Assembly (NCBI RefSeq): GCF_001570905.1
Contig: NZ_BCSO01000015.1
Location: forward strand, 1-41,376
DNA: 41,376 nucleotides
DNA from: [Zimmermannella] alba NBRC 15616
Lineage (GTDB): Bacteria > Actinomycetota > Actinomycetes > Actinomycetales > Microbacteriaceae
Direction: 5' to 3'
Numbering within the stretch: position 1 is the first letter of the stretch; the number at the start of each line of letters is the position of its first letter. The notes under the pieces are model-generated. The model was not told where the DNA came from, did not search any database, and was given only the letters and a program-made list of their open reading frames with translations. Position numbers and translations under genes: made by a program. Shown here in pieces: positions 15,961 to 24,519 of the stretch.

Positions 15961-17265
15961 TCAGTTGGACGCAGCCTGCTCCTGCTGACGCTTCCGCGCC
16001 GCAGCGATCCCCGCCATGAAGCGCATGACGTGCTCATCCACAAAGATGTCACTCGGCTGCAGATCCCGCGAAAGGTAGAGCCCCTCAAGCGAGCGAATGC
16101 GCGAGAGCGCCACATAGCTCTGCCCCGGGCTGAACGCGCCCCGACCGAGATCGACAATCGCGCGATCGTAGGTCTTCCCCTGCGACTTGTGGATCGTCAC
16201 CGCCCACGCGAGCCGGAGCGGGAACTGCGTGAACTCCCCCACCACCTCGCGCTTGAGTTCCTTCGTGAACGGCGAGTACGAGTACTTGAGCTTCTCCCAC
16301 ACGAGCGGCTCAACCTCGTGCTCCTCACCGTCGATCTCGACGTACACGGTGCGATCGATCCGCGTCACTTCACCGATCGATCCGTTGACCCAGCGCCCGT
16401 CAGCATCGTTCCGCAGGAACATGACCTGCGCGCCAACCTTGAGCTCGAGCTCCTCCTCGGCCGGGAACGGCCCGCGCCCGAAGTCACCCGACACCTCGGC
16501 ACGCGCCGTCATCGCGCGTCCACCGAGCGAGGCGAGCCGCTGCGCATTGATCTGGTTCACGCGGTCGTTGCGCGTCGCGAGCGTAATGACGCCTTCGGCG
16601 GGCGGCGTGCGTCGTCCCACCTCGTTGAGCCGCCCCGCCATGTCGGCGGTCACTTGCCCGTAGCGGACGGCGTTGAGGATGCGTTTGAACTCGTCGTCGT
16701 GCTGCCGGTGAATCTCCCGCAGCGCGAAGATCTTGAGCTCAACATCGCGCCACACCTTCGCGTCGAAGAACCACAGCGACTGGTACGTGTCGTCGATGTA
16801 AGCGCGCTCGTCCGGGTCGCGCGGCGGCACGGGCGAGAGCTGGAACGGGTCGCCGAACATGACGATCTGGCATCCACCGAATGCTTCGCGGGTGCGGCCA
16901 CGGGCTTGCCGGAGCGAGCGATCGATCGCATCCATGAGGTCAGCCGACACCACCGAGATTTCGTCGATCACCAGGGTGTCGATCTCCTGCAGGAGCTTGC
17001 GGACTTCGCTTGTCTGCTCGATCGGCTGGTCACCGATGACGCCGATCGGCAGTTTCAGCAGCGAGTGGATGGTCTGCCCACCGACATTGAGCGCGGCGAC
17101 GCCCGTCGGCGCACAGATGACGAGCTCTTTCGAGGTGTTCCACGCGAGGTGGTTGAGCAGCGTCGACTTGCCGGTTCCGGCGCGTCCGGTCACGAAGAGG
17201 TGTTCCCGCGTCGTTTCGATCGCGTCGAACACCGCCTGCTGTTCGGCGGTGAGGGTGATCGTCAC
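15961..17265 (-). CDS. PIF1/RecD2-like SF1 helicase
   Basis: The 434-residue protein has a P-loop FVTGRAGTGKSTLLNHL (Walker A, about 23-39), VICAPTGVAALNVGGQTIHS (motif Ia, PIF1-type), LVIDEISVVSADLMD (Walker B), IVMFGDPFQLSPV (motif III) and, near the end, AVTIHKSQGKTYDRAIVDLG and SYVALSRIRSLEGL (motifs V and VI). These define PIF1-like 5'-3' DNA helicases that act on structured DNA. Its start overlaps the stop of the CopD-CtaG gene by 4 nt, so it is translationally coupled to a membrane protein of cytochrome oxidase assembly. That pairing has no obvious functional reason. Confidence 0.88.
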   Translation of the reverse strand: MTITLTAEQQAVFDAIETTREHLFVTGRAGTGKSTLLNHLAWNTSKELVICAPTGVAALNVGGQTIHSLLKLPIGVIGDQPIEQTSEVRKLLQEIDTLVIDEISVVSADLMDAIDRSLRQARGRTREAFGGCQIVMFGDPFQLSPVPPRDPDERAYIDDTYQSLWFFDAKVWRDVELKIFALREIHRQHDDEFKRILNAVRYGQVTADMAGRLNEVGRRTPPAEGVITLATRNDRVNQINAQRLASLGGRAMTARAEVSGDFGRGPFPAEEELELKVGAQVMFLRNDADGRWVNGSIGEVTRIDRTVYVEIDGEEHEVEPLVWEKLKYSYSPFTKELKREVVGEFTQFPLRLAWAVTIHKSQGKTYDRAIVDLGRGAFSPGQSYVALSRIRSLEGLYLSRDLQPSDIFVDEHVMRFMAGIAAARKRQQEQAASN

Positions 17266-19400
17266 GAACGGCCCCCGCGCTGCGCCTCTCGCTGGGCGTC
17301 GAGTTCGGCGAGCTTGCGCAGGTGCGCGTTGTAGGCCTCGAGTTCGGCGTCGCCGTGCGCTTCGACGCGCTGGTCGCGGTGGCGGGCGACGCGCTCATCC
17401 CGGCGGAACCATTCGATCGACACGATGACGGCGAGAATGACGGTCGGGAATTCGCCGATGCCCCACGCCGCGGCACCACCGAGCTGCTGGTCCTGCAGGG
17501 CACTCGGACCCCAGGTGCGGCCCATGTTGCCGAACCAGTCGGCGACAAGGAGGCCTTCGCCGGTCATGATGCTGAGGCCGAAGAAGGCGTGGAAGGTCAT
17601 CACGAGCACGAGCGAGATGAGGCGCATCGCGTAGGGAGCGCGCTTGACCGGGTCGACTCCGATGAGGGAGGACGAGAAGAGGTAGCCGACGGTGAGGAAG
17701 TCGGCGATCATCCACATGTGCCCGACGTGGTCGGTGACGGCCCAGCGGAACAGCGGCGTGTAGTAGAAGGTGAGCAGCGACAGCGCGAAGAGCACTGCGG
17801 CTACGACGGGATGCGAGATGAAGCGCCCCCACTTGGAGTGGACGGCCTTGAGCGCCCACTCGCGCGACCCCTCAGAGCCGTCCTTGCGTGGCTTCACGGC
17901 GCGAAGGAGCAGCGTGATCGGCCCCGAGAGCGCAAGGAAGATCGGGATGAGCATCGTGAGGATCATGTGCTGCACCATGTGGTGGCTGAACATGAACTTG
18001 CCGTAGACGATGAGGGCGCCGTTCACGAGCCAGATGAGCACGAGCATGGCCATGACGAAGGAGACCGAGCGGAAGATCGGCCATCGGTCGCCGCGCTTTG
18101 CGAGGCGGCGTACGCCCGCGAAGTAGAAGAAGATGCCGAGCAGCGCGAGGAGCGTCCAGATCGGGTCGAAGCGCCACTCGGTGAACAAGCGCATGAACTC
18201 GAACTCGGGCGGGTGGACTTCGCCGGTGAGGATCTGCGCGGGGGTCGGGTCTTGCAGCTGGTCGGCGGTGAGCTGCGGAACCGGGGTGGGGGTGCGGCCG
18301 AGCGCGGCCGCGATGCCGGCAACCGCACCCATGACGGCGAGCTCGATGACGATGAGTTCAACCATCGGGCGAGTGGTGGATGCCTGTTCGTCGAGCCGCG
18401 TGCGCATGCGGGCGATGAGGCGTCGCCGCTGCAGCGCGCCGAGCACGCCGAGCAGGATGAGCCCGACGGCCTTCGCCATGATGAGCATCCCGTATCCGGT
18501 GCCGAAGAGCGCATCCACGGTGCCGAGGTTCAGGATCGAGGAGACGACGCCCGAGAAGGCGACGACGATGAAGCTCAGCAGCGCAAGCGAGGAGTAGCGC
18601 TCGATCATCGCGAGGCGTCGCACGCCCGGCATGGCGGCAGCGAGGACGGCGATGACGAGGAGCCCGCCGAGCCAGACGGCCGCGCCCGTGTAGTGGAGCG
18701 TCAGCGAGCCGACCGCAGTCTCATGCCCTGCGGCCCCGGCGGCGTGGCCCTGCGAGGCGAGCGGCCAGAGGCAGAAAAGCGCCCACACCGTGGTGAGGCC
18801 GACCGGCCACGGGCGGCGCACGGCGAAGACGAGGGTCGAGAGGATCGCGACCATGACGAGCGCCATGAGCCAGTTTTGGCCAGCCGCGATGGTCGAGAGG
18901 AAGAACCAGAGCTGCTGCCCGAACGCCGCATCCGCAGAGAACGGCACGTTCGAGATCTGCAGGAAGGTGAAGAGGATCGCGCCGAGCGTCGCAATGACCC
19001 AGGCGACTGCCGAGCCGCTCGCGAAGCGCATCGCCAGCTCAAATTCGGATTCGTCACGCGAGAGCACCCAGGTGCCGAACACGAGACCGCCGATCGTGGC
19101 GGATGCGGCGATGTTCCAGAGGAGACGCATGACCGGGACGCCGACCATCACGATCGGGCCCGGATCGGCCACGGCGAGGGGCGCCGCGCCACCACCGACG
19201 GCGAGGGCGGCAATGAGCGCAAGCACCGCGGCCCCCGCGAAGGCGATGGGGCCGAGCGTGAGCAGGCGAGAGGTGACGGATGCTGCTGGCCAGCCTGCCT
19301 GCGGGTCGCCTGCAGGGACCACCGCTCGCTTCTTCGCGCGAGTGCGCGTCGCGGTGCGCTTGGGGGCGCGCTTGTCGGCGGTGGATGTCGTTGCAGGCAT
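17262..19400 (-). CDS. CopD-CtaG fusion, copper/cytochrome oxidase assembly membrane protein
   Basis: The 712-residue polytopic protein has a Lys/Arg-rich N-terminus (KRAPKRTATRTRAKKR), then a CopD-like half (about 90-370) with SQGHAAGAAGHETAVGSLTL and LHYTGAAVWLGGLLVIAVLA, then a CtaG-like half (about 400-690) with FMFSHHMVQHMILTMLIPIF and FYYTPLFRWAVTDHVGHMWM. CopD imports copper and CtaG (caa3 type) helps deliver copper to cytochrome oxidase, so the fusion probably handles copper for heme-copper oxidase. Several membrane-embedded His residues are visible. The start is ATG 19400. It is followed by the helicase gene with a 4-nt overlap. Confidence 0.9.
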   Translation of the reverse strand: MPATTSTADKRAPKRTATRTRAKKRAVVPAGDPQAGWPAASVTSRLLTLGPIAFAGAAVLALIAALAVGGGAAPLAVADPGPIVMVGVPVMRLLWNIAASATIGGLVFGTWVLSRDESEFELAMRFASGSAVAWVIATLGAILFTFLQISNVPFSADAAFGQQLWFFLSTIAAGQNWLMALVMVAILSTLVFAVRRPWPVGLTTVWALFCLWPLASQGHAAGAAGHETAVGSLTLHYTGAAVWLGGLLVIAVLAAAMPGVRRLAMIERYSSLALLSFIVVAFSGVVSSILNLGTVDALFGTGYGMLIMAKAVGLILLGVLGALQRRRLIARMRTRLDEQASTTRPMVELIVIELAVMGAVAGIAAALGRTPTPVPQLTADQLQDPTPAQILTGEVHPPEFEFMRLFTEWRFDPIWTLLALLGIFFYFAGVRRLAKRGDRWPIFRSVSFVMAMLVLIWLVNGALIVYGKFMFSHHMVQHMILTMLIPIFLALSGPITLLLRAVKPRKDGSEGSREWALKAVHSKWGRFISHPVVAAVLFALSLLTFYYTPLFRWAVTDHVGHMWMIADFLTVGYLFSSSLIGVDPVKRAPYAMRLISLVLVMTFHAFFGLSIMTGEGLLVADWFGNMGRTWGPSALQDQQLGGAAAWGIGEFPTVILAVIVSIEWFRRDERVARHRDQRVEAHGDAELEAYNAHLRKLAELDAQREAQRGGRS

Positions 19401-19493
19401 GGTTTCTCAAGCCTACGACCGACCACGGACATCCGCGCGGTTGGCTCGGGGCAGGATGCGGAACTGCGCAGGTGCGGGCGGGGTGGTCCGGCC

Positions 19494-19568
19494 GGTGCTC
19501 TCGATACACCCGGCTTCGTCGGGTACTCGAGCACCTCAGCTGAGGATCCGGGCACTCGAGCACCTCAG
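19494..19568. repeat. REP-like repeat with partial duplication
   Basis: GGTGCTCTCGATACACCCGG pairs with the following CGGGTACTCGAGCACC (to 19535). A shortened second copy (CACTCGAGCACCTCAG) follows to 19568. It is a variant of the 15880-15960 class in which GGTGGTC has become GGTGCTC. It lies between the CopD-CtaG gene start and the HU terminator. Confidence 0.65.
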
Positions 19569-19602
19569 TTCCCGCTCGACGAGCGGCGAGCAGAGACGGC
19601 AA

Positions 19603-19634
19603 ACGGGCGGGCCACCCTGAGGTGACCCGCCCGT
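19603..19634 (-). terminator. Terminator of the HU gene
   Basis: ACGGGCGGG pairs with CCCGCCCGT, and ACC with GGT inside, giving a strong stem 20 nt after the HU stop. On the minus strand it is followed by GTTTGCC, a weak T run. Confidence 0.7.
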
Positions 19635-19654
19635 GAAGCTTTGCGAAGCAGTGA

Positions 19655-19942
19655 CTACTTGACGGCAGCCTTGAGCTTCGAACCAGCCGAGATCTTCACG
19701 CCCTTGGAAGCGGCGATCTGGATGGCCTCACCCGTCTGCGGGTTGCGGCCGGTGCGGGCGGCACGCTGGGTCTGCTCAACCGACATCCAGCCGGGGATCG
19801 TGACCTTGGTGCCCTTGGCTGCGTGGCCAGCGAGTGCGCTGAAGAACGCGTCAAGGACGCGCGAGACCTCGGCCTGCGAGAGGTCGGTCGAACCGGCGAT
19901 CTCAGCAACGAGCTCGGTCTTGTTCACGGTCTTGTCTGCCAT
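19655..19942 (-). CDS. hup: HU-family histone-like DNA-binding protein
   Basis: The 95-residue protein is a complete HU: MADKTVNKTELVAEIAGSTD, AFFSALAGHAAKGTKVTIPG, then the DNA-binding arm with RTGRNPQTGEAI and ISAGSKLKAAVK at the end. It is the short form without the Lys/Ala-rich tail that mycobacterial HU carries. HU bends and compacts DNA as a homodimer or heterodimer. GGAGGACAC precedes the ATG. A monocistronic gene with its own terminator. Confidence 0.95.
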   Translation of the reverse strand: MADKTVNKTELVAEIAGSTDLSQAEVSRVLDAFFSALAGHAAKGTKVTIPGWMSVEQTQRAARTGRNPQTGEAIQIAASKGVKISAGSKLKAAVK

Positions 19943-20181
19943 GTGTCCTCCTCGGACGGGTTACCCGCCGATGCGGCGGATCGTTCAGGGTGTGCCGCCG
20001 GATGGCGACTGGATGCGCGCACGGGGGCGCGTATCCCAACGCCTGGATGTCAGGCGAACGTTGGTCACGCTACCTGCCGCAAGCCGAAGAACCCCGGAAA
20101 TCCGCGGAACACGCCGCGATTTCCAAGGTTTTCCTGGGCAGAAACCCCGTTATCCACAACTTTTGAGCCCGTTTTGCGCCC
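19943..20181. other. HU upstream region with hairpins and a DnaA box
   Basis: No gene is seen in these 239 nt. Two hairpins could form in the HU leader: CCAACGCCTG with CAGGCGAACGTTGG (20037-20064), and GGAAATCCGCGG with CCGCGATTTCC (20096-20124). A perfect DnaA box, TTATCCACA, is at 20150-20158. The promoter of the HU gene should be here, but I cannot place it. Confidence 0.5.
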
Positions 20182-20571
20182 TCAGCTCGGGTTTGGGGCC
20201 GGTTCTGGGCGCTCATCACCGAGTGCAAGTACCGCCTGCAATTTGGCGAATGCCGAGCGGTTCACGCAGTAGAACATGCGCTTTCCCTCGCGTCGACGAC
20301 GAAGCAGGCCCGCCTCCGTGAGCCGGGTGAGATGGTGACTCACCGTGGGTTGGGTGACACCGAGCGGTACGACGAGATCGCCCGCGCTGACGGGTTGGCA
20401 GCCATCGGCAGCGAGCAGTGAAAGCAAGCGAAGGCGCGTCGGGTCGGAAAGCTCCTTGAACAGATCCGCGAAGTGCTCCGCCTCCTGCGTCTCGAGCGGT
20501 CCTGTCGCGAGGGAACAACAGCCGGGGCCAGCGGGCTCGCAGTGAGCGTCAAGATTCTGTTCGATGGACAT
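20182..20571 (-). CDS. arsR: Arsenic-responsive repressor ArsR
   Basis: The 129-residue winged-helix protein has ELSDPTRLRLLSLLAADGC, then the recognition helix VTQPTVSHHLTRLTEAGLL and the wing RRREGKRMFYCVN. Cysteines 18 and 19 (GCCS) and Cys58 (DGCQP) match the three-Cys As(III) site of Corynebacterium-type ArsR, in which two adjacent N-terminal Cys join one in the core, rather than the ELCVCDL site of E. coli ArsR. As(III) binding releases DNA. It is divergent from acr3 with a 78-nt shared control region. Confidence 0.93.
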   Translation of the reverse strand: MSIEQNLDAHCEPAGPGCCSLATGPLETQEAEHFADLFKELSDPTRLRLLSLLAADGCQPVSAGDLVVPLGVTQPTVSHHLTRLTEAGLLRRRREGKRMFYCVNRSAFAKLQAVLALGDERPEPAPNPS

Positions 20572-20573
20572 TC

Positions 20574-20590
20574 ATCAAGAATGCTTTGAC
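20574..20590. promoter_or_regulatory. ArsR operator candidate
   Basis: ATCAA-N7-TTGAC is an imperfect inverted repeat close to the ArsR consensus (ATCAA-N6-TTGAT), immediately upstream of arsR. The rest of the gap to 20649 is AT-rich and must hold both promoters. A second pair, GTCCGTCTATATGTCC, is less regular. Confidence 0.5.
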
Positions 20591-20649
20591 GTCCGTCTAT
20601 ATGTCCAGTAACGTTTTCATTTAGACACTCATCTATTCATGGAGCGCCC

Positions 20650-21759
20650 GTGACTCACTCCACCACGACACCCGTCCAGCACGCGAAGCTGTCCTTCCTT
20701 GACCGCTTCCTCCCGGTCTGGATTCTCCTCGCCATGGGCATCGGCCTCGCGCTCGGTCACTTCGTCCCCGAAGTCGGCGAGACGCTTCGCGCCATGGAAG
20801 TGGGTGGAGTCTCGATCCCCATTGCGATCGGCCTGCTCGTGATGATGTATCCGCCGCTTGCAAAGGTCCGCTACGACAAGACTGGCGACATCACACGCGA
20901 TCGACGCCTCATGGCCGTCTCGCTCGTCCTGAACTGGCTTGTCGGCCCTGCCCTCATGTTTACGCTTGCGTGGGTCTTCCTGCCGGATGCCCCTGAATAC
21001 CGCACCGGGCTGATCATCGTTGGCCTCGCCAGGTGCATCGCCATGGTGCTCATCTGGAATGACCTTGCCTGCGGAGATCGCGAAGCCGCAGCCGTTCTCG
21101 TCGCCGTAAACTCAATCTTCCAGGTCCTCATGTTTGGTGCGCTCGGCTGGTTCTATCTCCAGATCCTGCCTGGATGGCTCGGCCTCACCACGACATCCGC
21201 CGAGTTCTCCTTCTGGGCCATCGTGACCTCAGTCCTCGTCTTCCTCGGCGTCCCGTTGCTCGGTGGCGCGCTGTCACGCATCCTCGGCGAGCACGCCAAA
21301 AGTCGCGAATGGTACGAGACGCACTTCCTGCCGCGGATCTCGCCGCTCGCCCTCATCGGCCTTCTCTATACGATCGTGCTCCTCTTCAGCCTCCAGGGCG
21401 GCCGCATCCTGAGTTCACCGCTAAGCGTCGCACTACTCGCGGTCCCCCTCACGCTGTACTTCATCCTCATGTTTGCGCTTGGTCTCGGGGCATCTCGCGT
21501 TGCGGGGCTCAACTACGCCCGCGCAACCACAGTCGCGTTCACTGCCGCAGGCAACAACTTCGAGCTGGCCATCGCGGTGGCGATCGGCACCTTTGGCCCC
21601 CTATCAGGGCAAGCCCTCGCTGGCACGATCGGCCCTCTCATCGAAGTCCCCGTCCTGATTGCCCTCGTGTACATCATGAAGTGGATCGGGCCGCGACTGT
21701 TCCCGAACGACTCAACACTCCCCCACCACATCCACGCCTCTTCACAGGAGACACCGTGA
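20650..21759 (+). CDS. acr3: Acr3-type arsenite efflux transporter
   Basis: The 369-residue membrane protein has about ten helices and the ACR3 signatures [20 protein letters not shown] (the conserved Cys of the pore, here ARC) and [20 protein letters not shown]. Acr3 exports As(III) using the proton gradient. It starts at GTG 20650 behind GGAG. The stop overlaps the GTG of the next arsC by 4 nt, so efflux and reductase are coupled. It is regulated from the divergent arsR promoter region. Confidence 0.95.
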   Translation: MTHSTTTPVQHAKLSFLDRFLPVWILLAMGIGLALGHFVPEVGETLRAMEVGGVSIPIAIGLLVMMYPPLAKVRYDKTGDITRDRRLMAVSLVLNWLVGPALMFTLAWVFLPDAPEYRTGLIIVGLARCIAMVLIWNDLACGDREAAAVLVAVNSIFQVLMFGALGWFYLQILPGWLGLTTTSAEFSFWAIVTSVLVFLGVPLLGGALSRILGEHAKSREWYETHFLPRISPLALIGLLYTIVLLFSLQGGRILSSPLSVALLAVPLTLYFILMFALGLGASRVAGLNYARATTVAFTAAGNNFELAIAVAIGTFGPLSGQALAGTIGPLIEVPVLIALVYIMKWIGPRLFPNDSTLPHHIHASSQETP

Positions 21760-22187
21760 CCACCCAGACCCCCACCATCCTCTTCGTCTGCAAGAAGAAC
21801 GGCGGCAAGTCTCAAATGGCCGCCGCGCTCGCTGAGCTTCACGCTGGCGACCGCGCCGAAATCCACTCGGCAGGAACGCACCCAGGCACTGCAATCAATG
21901 CTCTGTCTGCTGACGTGATCGCTGAGCTCGGCGCTGACATGTCGCGCGGCGTTCCGAAAGCGATCGATCCAGATCTGCTTCGACGCGCCGACCGCACGAT
22001 CATCCTCGGCAACGAAGCACAGGTGGAGCCGATCGAAGGCATGCGCGGCACGATCGAGCGTTGGATTACCGACGAGCCCTCCGTGCGCGGTATTGAGGGC
22101 GACGAGCGGATGCGGCTCGTGCGCGATGACATCGACCGACGAGTAGGAACCCTCCTTTCTGAGCTGGGTATCACCAACGCCTCGTAG
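21756..22187 (+). CDS. ArsC-like low-molecular-weight phosphatase, mycothiol-type
   Basis: The 143-residue protein has the low-molecular-weight phosphatase fold. Its P-loop, [17 protein letters not shown], has the catalytic Cys but Lys instead of the usual Arg (C-x5-K-S). [20 protein letters not shown] follows. In Corynebacterium, arsenate reductases of this kind form an arseno-mycothiol adduct, resolved by mycoredoxin, so it probably reduces As(V) in the same way. The GTG start is coupled to acr3. A second, more conventional arsC lies at 23978. Confidence 0.82.
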   Translation: MTTQTPTILFVCKKNGGKSQMAAALAELHAGDRAEIHSAGTHPGTAINALSADVIAELGADMSRGVPKAIDPDLLRRADRTIILGNEAQVEPIEGMRGTIERWITDEPSVRGIEGDERMRLVRDDIDRRVGTLLSELGITNAS

Positions 22188-22196
22188 CCTCGTGCC

Positions 22197-23282
22197 GTGC
22201 AGCATGACGTGGATGTCCTCATCATCGGCGCGGGCCAAGCAGGGCTCGCCGCTGGGTACTACCTACACCGCGCAAACCGCGACCTCGCGCCCGCGCGGCA
22301 GGTGAGCTTCGCGCTCGTCGACGCGCGGGACGAGCCGGGTGGCGCTTGGCAGGATGCCTGGGACTCGCTCCGTCTTTTCTCACCGAGCGACACCAGCTCG
22401 CTTCCCGGCCGTCAACTCGCGCCCGAACCCGGCGTGACATACCGTCTTGCCTCAGTCTTGCCCGAATACTTCCGCGACTACGAGGCGCGCTACGAGCTCC
22501 CCGTCACACACGGAGTCCGCATCCGTTCGGTGTTCCGGGACGGCAAACGCTGGCTCGCACTCGGCGAAGATGGCCAGCAATGGACAGCCCGCATCCTCAT
22601 CAACGCAACAGGGGTGTGGGATGCACCCGTCATCCCACAGATTCCTGGCGCGGACACCTTCTCCGGCGAACTCCTGCACACGGTTGATTACCGTCGCGCA
22701 AGCGACTTCACCGGCAAGCGTGTTGTCGTTGTTGGCGGTGGGAACTCCGGAGCGCAGATCGCCGCAGACCTGCTTGAGACCGCCGCATCCCTCGACTGGA
22801 CGACACGTCGACCGCCCCGGCTCATGCCGGACCACATCGACGGAGCAGACCTCTTCCGCCTCACGAGCCTGCGCGTCGCAGGCAAGCCCATCTCACCGGA
22901 CGACGTACCCGTCGGCGACATCATTGCGGTGGAGAGCGTGCGCCGGGCGCGCGATAAACACGGACTCACCGCACGCGAAATGTTCACGCACTTCGACGAT
23001 CGGGGCGTTATCTGGCCTGATGGCTCCCGAAGCGACGTAGACACAGTCATCATGTGCACCGGATTTGCCCCCGCGCTCGCGCATCTTGCCCCGCTGGGGC
23101 TCGCGCATCCTCCGGCCGTCGACGACATTGAACCGAGCCAGTCGCGAGAGCACCCCGGCCTCTTTTTCCTGGGATACGGGGACTGGTGTGGCCCCGCCTC
23201 CGCCACGATCATTGGCGCGGGCCGTGCTGCGAAGGGATGCATTGCAAGCGTCCTCGACTACCTCGCTGAGGCGCGACGCTAA
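22197..23282 (+). CDS. FAD/NAD(P)-dependent monooxygenase-like protein (ArsO type)
   Basis: The 361-residue protein has two dinucleotide-binding motifs: VLIIGAGQAGLAAGYYL near the N-terminus (FAD) and RVVVVGGGNSGAQIAADLLE in the middle (NAD(P)H). Between them are DEPGGAWQDAWDSLRLFSPS and NATGVWDAPVIPQIPG, as in Baeyer-Villiger/flavin monooxygenase-like proteins and ArsO of arsenic operons. It ends with FLGYGDWCGPASATIIGAGR. Its role in arsenic handling is known only by association. It starts at GTG 22197, 9 nt after arsC, so it is in the operon. The stop overlaps the end of the convergent ribE remnant. Confidence 0.85.
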   Translation: MQHDVDVLIIGAGQAGLAAGYYLHRANRDLAPARQVSFALVDARDEPGGAWQDAWDSLRLFSPSDTSSLPGRQLAPEPGVTYRLASVLPEYFRDYEARYELPVTHGVRIRSVFRDGKRWLALGEDGQQWTARILINATGVWDAPVIPQIPGADTFSGELLHTVDYRRASDFTGKRVVVVGGGNSGAQIAADLLETAASLDWTTRRPPRLMPDHIDGADLFRLTSLRVAGKPISPDDVPVGDIIAVESVRRARDKHGLTAREMFTHFDDRGVIWPDGSRSDVDTVIMCTGFAPALAHLAPLGLAHPPAVDDIEPSQSREHPGLFFLGYGDWCGPASATIIGAGRAAKGCIASVLDYLAEARR

Positions 23283-23888
23283 CCCTGCCGAAACTCGGCG
23301 AGGCGGGCGGCGTAGCGGGCCAACACATCCACTTCGATGTTCACGTGATCGCCCACCTCGAGCGTGCTGAAGCGGGTCGCGTTGAGGGTGGATGTGATGA
23401 GCCCAACCTCGGACCAGTACCCCCGCATCGGCGGGCGAGACGGCCGTGACGGTGAGCGAGATGCCGTCGAGCGTGATCGACCCTTCACTGCGCAGAGCGG
23501 TGCGAGCTCCAGCGGGACGCTCACGCGGAGCCTCGTCGTGCCGTCCGACGGGGCGACGGCGAGCACCTCACCGACTCCGTCCACATGACCCTGCACGATG
23601 TGACCGTCGCGGAGCGAGTTCGGGGCGAGGCACCGTTCAAGGTTGACTCGGTCGCCGGGTTGCAGCCCGCCGATAGGTTGTGCGCGCGAGGGTTTCGCCT
23701 ATGAGGTCCGCCTCGAAGCGGCTCGTTCCGGTGGCAGCGCCAAGTGCGAGGGTGAGGCAGGCACCGTTGACGGCGAGGGAGCCGCCCTCCGGGAGGTCGC
23801 CGGCATCCAGCACGAGCCGGGCCGAGCCGTCCTCTCGCCGCTCGAGCGATTCGACAACGCCGGTGCCCTGCACGATCCCCGTAAACAT
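23279..23888 (-). pseudogene. ribE: Riboflavin synthase alpha chain, three frameshifts
   Basis: From ATG 23888 the frame reads MFTGIVQGTGVVESLERRED and GSLAVNGACLTLALG, the start of a riboflavin synthase, which makes riboflavin from two lumazine molecules. Near 23670 it shifts by one (CGGCGGG) to GLQPGDRVNLERCLAPNSLR and GHIVQGHVDGVGEVLA. Near 23486 it shifts again (GGG run short by one) to SITLDGISLTVTAVSPADAG, then again near 23424 (G run long by one) to EVGLITSTLNATRFSTLE and VNIEVDVLARYAARLAEF. All parts of a roughly 200-residue two-barrel protein are present in order. No other rib gene is nearby. Either the gene is dead or the runs are misread. Confidence 0.85.
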
Positions 23889-23977
23889 GCGGCCATCCTC
23901 CCACGCTCGCGGTGGCCGGCGAGCGAACTGCTGCGTCGCTCACGCCGCGTCCCCGCATCCGGTCGCACACTGGTGAC

Positions 23978-24394
23978 ATGACGAAGCGCCCCACCGTCCT
24001 CTTCCTCTGCATCCACAACGCCGGCCGCTCGCAAATGGCTGCCGGCCTCATGGAGCACCTCGCGGGTGACCGTATCGAGGTGCGCTCCGCGGGGAGCGCA
24101 CCCGCCGAGTCGCTCAACCCGATGGCGGTGGAAGCAATGCGCGAGATCGGCATCGACATCGCGGGCCGCCAGCCGCGCATCCTGGACCCGGAGGACATGC
24201 GCACGATCGACGTCGTCGTCACGATGGGCTGCGGCGACGAGTGCCCCTTCTTCCCGGACGTGCGCTACGAAGACTGGCAGCTTGATGACCCGGCAGGGCA
24301 GGACCTCGAGACGGTGCGCCGCATCCGGGACGAGATTCGTGCTCATGTTGAACAGCTTGCTGAGGAGTTTGTGCCGGCAGTCAAGCCTCAGTAA
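23978..24394 (+). CDS. arsC: Arsenate reductase, LMW-phosphatase type
   Basis: The 138-residue protein begins MTKRPTVLFLCIHNAGRSQM, with the P-loop CIHNAGRS (C-x5-R-S), then VRSAGSAPAESLNPMAVEAM and VVTMGCGDECPFFPDVRYED, the segment typical of arsenate reductases of this fold, and DWQLDDPAGQDLETVRRIRD. It reduces As(V) to As(III), which Acr3 exports. Unlike the gene at 21756 it keeps the standard Arg. The start at ATG 23978 fits the family; the frame is open upstream over the end of ribE. It is separated from the main ars genes by the ribE remnant. Confidence 0.92.
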   Translation: MTKRPTVLFLCIHNAGRSQMAAGLMEHLAGDRIEVRSAGSAPAESLNPMAVEAMREIGIDIAGRQPRILDPEDMRTIDVVVTMGCGDECPFFPDVRYEDWQLDDPAGQDLETVRRIRDEIRAHVEQLAEEFVPAVKPQ

Positions 24395-24403
24395 CGGATG
24401 AGC

Positions 24404-24476
24404 CGTCAAAAATGTGCACTGACATGGCGATCTTGTGTGGGACACGCGATAGCGCACTCAGTGCACTTTTTTGACG
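24404..24476. repeat. 73-nt intergenic palindrome (element H)
   Basis: Outer arms CGTCAAAAATGTGCACTGA and TCAGTGCACTTTTTTGACG pair at 18 of 19 positions, and weaker pairing continues inward. It starts exactly 9 nt after the arsC stop. A T6 run lies inside the second arm rather than after it. Its stem sequence differs from the other elements, although length and placement agree. Confidence 0.8.
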
Positions 24477-24519
24477 CATCCTGCTGAGTCGGAGGGCGAC
24501 AGGTGGGGGCACTAACAAC

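Noticed and set aside
14190-16019. 609-codon plus-strand frame
   Set aside because: It crosses palindrome A, an acetyltransferase, YceI and a repeat; it is an artefact of GC content.
17322-19625. 767-codon open frame on the plus strand opposite the CopD-CtaG gene
   Set aside because: Composition is Arg/Glu/His-rich without any motif, and it mirrors a well-recognised membrane protein. It is a shadow of high third-position GC.
23889-23977. FMN riboswitch upstream of ribE
   Set aside because: No RFN-element conserved blocks are seen in the short gap, which is largely the upstream region of arsC.
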